NCBI RefSeq assembly: GCF_001429505.1
Contig: NZ_LMJW01000023.1
Coordinates: 303,265 to 367,264 of the forward strand
Reading direction: 5' to 3'
Source: Allobosea sp. Root483D1
GTDB taxonomy: Bacteria > Pseudomonadota > Alphaproteobacteria > Rhizobiales > Beijerinckiaceae
DNA: 64,000 bases
Shown here: positions 60,832 through 64,000 of the stretch, in pieces
How positions within the stretch are numbered: the stretch's first letter is position 1
Layout of the letters: every line of letters begins with the position of its first letter
The notes under the pieces: generated by a model
Seen by the model: only the letters and a program-made list of their open reading frames with translations
Databases searched by the model: none
Told to the model about the DNA's origin: nothing
Position numbers and translations under genes: made by a program

Positions 60832-61692
60832 TCAGCGGCCCGTGAAAAACTGTCGAAGCGCCTGCGCGACCTCTTCCGGCGCCTCCTCCGCCATATGGTG
60901 GCCACTCGCGATCGCATGCCCCTGCCGATCCGGTGCCCATGGGCGCCAGACATCCAGGACATCGCCATAGAGGTCAGGCAGATCGTCGCGTTCCGACCAA
61001 AGACATAACAGTGGGCATTGCAAGCCGCGCCCTTGTTTGCGATCGGCCTCATCGTGGAAACGGTCGATCGCCGGGCCGGCGCGATAATCTTCTATCATGC
61101 CATGAACAATATCGGGATTTTGGATTGCCGCGAGGAAGTCGGCGTAGTTCTCAGGCCCCATCGCTTGAGGGTCGACACCATACCATTTCAGTGGATCGGC
61201 CAGGATTGCCCGCTCGGGCTTGTCCGGCTGGCAAAAGAAGAACCAATGCCACCAGAGCCTCGCGAACTTCTCCGTGCAACGCTCCAGCGCCTCCAGGATC
61301 GGAACGCCGTCCATCACAGCCAGCCGTTCGACGGCGCCGGGATGATCCATCGCCAGCCGAAAGGCGGTGTATGAGCCACGGTCGTGGCCTGCTAGGTAGA
61401 AGCGCTCGAATCCCAGCCGCACCATCAATTCCAGGCAGTCGAGGGCCTTGGCGCGCTTGGATGATCCAGAGTGGTCGGGCAGGTCTGGCGGCTGCGAGGA
61501 TTGGCCGAACCCGCGCAAGTCCGGACAGACGACATGGAATTCCGTTGCCAGCAAAGGCGCGACGCGATGCCAGGTCGTATGCGTCCGCGGATGGCCGTGG
61601 AGCAGCAGTAAAGGCGGCCCCTCGCCACCATGGCGCACACGCAACGTGGCGTCGCTGACCCGGACGAAGTCGAGAGTGAAACCTTCAAACAT
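60832..61692 (-). CDS. Alpha/beta hydrolase (haloacetate dehalogenase/epoxide hydrolase-like)
   Basis: The 286-residue enzyme has the oxyanion loop LLLLHGHPRTHTTWHRVAPL, the nucleophile elbow LAGHDRGSYTAFRLAMDHP with Asp as nucleophile, a cap region with WWHWFFFCQ, the acid loop near CLWSERDDLPDLYGD and catalytic His in IASGHHMAEEAPEEV. The GHDRG elbow and the WHWFF cap are those of fluoroacetate dehalogenases and epoxide hydrolases, so hydrolysis of a haloacid or epoxide is likely. Confidence 0.88.
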   Translation of the reverse strand: MFEGFTLDFVRVSDATLRVRHGGEGPPLLLLHGHPRTHTTWHRVAPLLATEFHVVCPDLRGFGQSSQPPDLPDHSGSSKRAKALDCLELMVRLGFERFYLAGHDRGSYTAFRLAMDHPGAVERLAVMDGVPILEALERCTEKFARLWWHWFFFCQPDKPERAILADPLKWYGVDPQAMGPENYADFLAAIQNPDIVHGMIEDYRAGPAIDRFHDEADRKQGRGLQCPLLCLWSERDDLPDLYGDVLDVWRPWAPDRQGHAIASGHHMAEEAPEEVAQALRQFFTGR

Positions 61693-61805
61693 TGCCGGGC
61701 GCCCGCCTCAGGTCAGATGGCCCTCGTCAACATCTGATGGTGTGCTTCGTTCCGACACGATCGGCGAGTTCTGCCGTTCCGTTCGGCGCGGAGGCCAAGA
61801 CGGGC

Positions 61806-62732
61806 TCAGCCGCGTGCGCTTCTGCGGGTAGCAGTCGCCCGCTCGATTGAACGGGCCTTGCGCCGGGCCGGGCGCAATTCCTCCAGCGTGGGCTGCCACC
61901 AGCCCCGTTGCCGCTCTTCGCTGGTGGCGGGACGACGTGCAGGCCAGCTGCGAACGAGTTCCTCAAGTGTAGGAGACCGCCAGCTGACCCAGACATAGGT
62001 CTCCTCTTCGGCTAGATGAGGATAGAGCCCAACGAACTCCGCCCTGTCGACCAGCTCGCCGTGGCTGCCAGTCACGACGATCGGCCCGATCGCGGTCATC
62101 ACCGGCCATTCCGGCGGCACTTCGCTCATGGAAATCGGATAGCGCCGCCGACGACGCTCGCGTGCCTGGTCGAGTGTTCTCGCCTGCTCCTCGGATTGGG
62201 GCTGGCTGCGGCGCCCGGCACGTTCGGCTGGCTCAGCCCGAGCCGCAGCGGTTTCGATCCGAGGCCAGCGGGCTCGCAGCGCCTCGTAAGATCGGAACGG
62301 GACAAGCCAGGCGCGCCGTTCTCGATCCCAGCGAGCAAACGGAACTGCGCGGAGCTCGTCGATCACTGTCTGCGAGTACGGCGTTCTCACAACCAGCCCG
62401 TCCGCAACCGAGAGGTAGGGACTGTCGATCTGCTCGAAGCTGAAGGCGTCGCGGCCGCGCTCGTCTTCGAAATCCGTCAGCGCCACGAGCTCCCGTTCCA
62501 GCCAACGCGCGACGCGCTTTTGCGCCGTCTTGCCCGGCACGAACCACGCCATCTCGCCCCCGCGCCAGCGGGCCCGCGGAAACGCCACCTTGAAGCGCTC
62601 GACCGTCGCTGCATCGAAAGGAAACGACACGAGCGCGCCCCGACCAGCCTCCGTGGCGCTGACTGCGATCTCGCCGGAGCCCGCCTCGACCGGGAGGGCT
62701 GTTTGTGGCGCGGGTATCTCTTTCCCTGTCAT
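61806..62732 (-). CDS. Hypothetical protein with two HARP-like modules
   Basis: ATG 62732 gives 308 residues. Two similar modules are visible: VSFPFDAATVERFKVAFPRA / RWRGGEMAWFVPGKTAQKRV and VVRTPYSQTVIDELRAVPFA / RWDRERRAWLVPFRSYEALR. This pattern (strand, helix, then W...W..P) resembles HARP domains of SMARCAL1-like annealing helicases, but no helicase motor is present. The C-terminal half is basic with a conserved-looking VTGSHGELVDRAEFVGLYPH. A role in nucleic-acid binding is a guess. Confidence 0.55.
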   Translation of the reverse strand: MTGKEIPAPQTALPVEAGSGEIAVSATEAGRGALVSFPFDAATVERFKVAFPRARWRGGEMAWFVPGKTAQKRVARWLERELVALTDFEDERGRDAFSFEQIDSPYLSVADGLVVRTPYSQTVIDELRAVPFARWDRERRAWLVPFRSYEALRARWPRIETAAARAEPAERAGRRSQPQSEEQARTLDQARERRRRRYPISMSEVPPEWPVMTAIGPIVVTGSHGELVDRAEFVGLYPHLAEEETYVWVSWRSPTLEELVRSWPARRPATSEERQRGWWQPTLEELRPARRKARSIERATATRRSARG

Positions 62733-62773
62733 GTCCAGTGGAACCCGCGGTAACCCCTTGCGGTTTCGGCGCC

Positions 62774-63656
62774 ATGAATGCTCGTCGAGCTCGGCCCCGT
62801 CATGAGCGACGGGCGATCGCAACCTACAACATCAACAACGTCCGCAGGCGTCTTCCAAATCTGCTCGCCTGGCTCCAGCACGCCAACCCGGACATCGCCT
62901 TGCCTGCAGGAACTCGAATGCGCGGATCGAGAGTTCCCCGAAGCGGATATTCGCGCGGCCGGCTATGGCGTTGTCTGGCAGGGGCAGAAGACTTGGAACG
63001 GCGTCGCTATCCTCGCGACGGCCTCCGCCGCGGGTGGCTACCTGTCGGGCCGAATGAGGCGCCCGGCCGCCGAAGAAAGCATGCACGAACGCCACGTGAG
63101 AGACGGCGCGCACGGTCTGGTCGTCTGGGCCATCGGAGAATTGCTGATCGCCGGATTGGCCGCATCTTCGGTCGCTGGTATTGCGCGGACAGAGGCGACT
63201 GGAGCCGCGGCCGCGACCACCGCTGCCGGAGCGGCCCTTAGCCAGCAGCCCGATCCGCTGGGTTCCGCAGTCGATATGTTGACGCGGTCGACCGGCACGG
63301 AGCCGGGAACGTTCGCCGAGCGCGTGGAAGCCACCCGCATTCTGGTGCGCAGCCTCTCGAGCGGACAGCTCGACCCGTCCGATCGCTCCTATGTCGCAAG
63401 CCGGATGGCGACCCACACGAACATCGCGCAGCCGGAAGCGGAAAAGCGCATCGACGATGCGTTCGCACGCCTGAACCAGGCAAAGGAATCCGCGAAGCAG
63501 ACTGCCGAGCGGGCGCGCCGGATGGGTGTGATTTCGGCCTTCCTGACGGCCGCAGCCCTGCTTGTCGGTGCAGTCGCCGCGTGGATGGCCGCTCAGCTCG
63601 GCGGCAAGCATCGGGACGAAGAGCTCGACCTGATGGCCTTGTTCGGAACGAGGTAA
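62774..63656 (+). pseudogene. Chimera: exonuclease III N-terminus joined to membrane-protein C-terminus
   Basis: From ATG 62774 the frame gives ATYNINNVRRRLPNLLAWLQ and HANPDIA, then an extra base near 62900 shifts to CLQELECADREFPEADIRAA and GYGVVWQGQKTWNGVAILA, an Xth/ExoA-type exonuclease III N-terminus with its LQEL metal glutamate. At about 63019 it passes in frame into ASAAGGYLSGRMRRPAAEES and ends GGKHRDEELDLMALFGTR, the C-terminal 200 residues of a paralogue of the gene at 30642-31517. Neither half is complete. The join looks like a deletion that fused two genes. Confidence 0.83.
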
Positions 63657-63713
63657 AAAGCCGGCAGTGCAGGGTATCTCGCGGGCCTGACTGAAGCGCC
63701 TGCCGAAGCGATG

Positions 63714-63742
63714 AAGCCGGGGTTCACGCCTCGGCTTTTTTT
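63714..63742 (+). terminator. Rho-independent terminator
   Basis: AAGCCGGGG and CCTCGGCTT (63714-63737) form a stem with a short loop followed by TTTTT. It lies 57 bp after the chimeric gene and would end its transcript. Confidence 0.65.
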
Positions 63743-63765
63743 GACTTCGCGGAAAACGCGCTGCG

Positions 63766-64000
63766 CTAACGCCACATCCCGCGCATCTTCGCTCGCACGT
63801 CGACCTTCGGTACGCCCGAAGGCGCTCGCTGATCCGAAGGGGCTGCCAGGGGCCATGCCCGCCGCTCAAAATGTTTCAGCAGGTTGGTGGGGATGAAGCG
63901 CGTGCGTGCTGCGTAGACATGGCGATCGCCAGTCGCTGACTGGCCATGCGTGAAAAAGCGCTGCGGCACCATGAGGTGCAGATCGTCCTTGGCGCGGGTC
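63766..64000 (-). CDS. UvrD/Rep-type DNA helicase, C-terminus (partial)
   Basis: The minus-strand frame enters at the window edge with TRAKDDLHLMVPQRFFTHGQ, the motif VI region of superfamily 1 UvrD helicases, then GDRHVYAARTRFIPTNLLKH and stops at 63766. The arginine in TRAK is the motif VI finger that touches ATP. The motor domains lie outside the window. Confidence 0.8.
   Translation of the reverse strand, partial: TRAKDDLHLMVPQRFFTHGQSATGDRHVYAARTRFIPTNLLKHFERRAWPLAAPSDQRAPSGVPKVDVRAKMRGMWR

Overview
The window is GC-rich alphaproteobacterial DNA, most likely from the Hyphomicrobiales (Rhizobiales); a Bosea- or Methylobacterium-like host is my guess from gene content, not something I could test. 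The pointers are several GGAAC-N16-CGTT promoters of the alphaproteobacterial general-stress sigma factor EcfG, an HWE-type histidine kinase, DUF1236, DUF982, DUF6766 and KGG-repeat stress proteins, a relic of repC (repABC plasmids), and a caa3-type oxidase operon with fused subunits. No rRNA, tRNA or CRISPR array was recognised.

Layout. Positions 1-4,800 are an accessory mosaic: a GNAT-toxin tail, a decayed IS630 transposase, a frameshifted ISNCY/IS1202-type transposase, a GNAT acetyltransferase, a complete Xre/RES toxin-antitoxin operon with its own operator, and two abutting IS3 fragments. Positions 4,800-6,600 hold a membrane protein divergent from a TetR regulator with tandem operator repeats. 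Positions 6,700-11,350 hold GntR, a tricarboxylate-type binding protein and an aconitase. Positions 11,790-14,660 hold a KaiC-like ATPase, an HWE kinase and a broken receiver protein. Positions 14,670-18,150 are accessory again: a second Xre/RES pair, a WGR protein, the repC relic and a ruined DUF1254 gene. Positions 18,337-20,309 carry two head-to-head aminoglycoside kinases, one hygromycin-kinase-like and one APH(3')-like.

Positions 20,800-38,700 form a stress-response district: a DUF2171 protein with a TPP enzyme, DUF1236 envelope proteins, an AraC regulator, a LOV-GGDEF-EAL photoreceptor, small membrane proteins, a DUF892 ferritin-like protein, an FAD/Rieske oxidoreductase, a KGG protein and a large catalase. 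Many sit 30-70 bp behind EcfG-type promoters. Positions 38,700-46,000 are mostly envelope functions (ABC membrane domain, EamA exporter, cardiolipin-synthase-like PLD, AI-2E family protein) plus a transglutaminase gene broken by an amber codon. Positions 46,100-51,055 carry a YhaN/YhaO (SbcCD-like) DNA-repair pair. Positions 51,500-58,640 hold a PQQ-type sugar dehydrogenase divergent from ctaG, a tri-haem cytochrome c, coxB and a coxA/coxC fusion, joined by short overlaps. The right end mixes intact genes (VOC protein, alpha/beta hydrolase, HARP-like protein) with decayed cupin and arginase genes, an exonuclease III/membrane-protein chimera and the C-terminus of a UvrD-like helicase.

The density of broken genes is striking: about a dozen loci have frameshifts, internal stops or chimeric joins. 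Either the region is under relaxed selection after plasmid or mobile-element traffic, or the assembly has residual indels. The two gene-to-gene chimeras are not explained by single-base errors.
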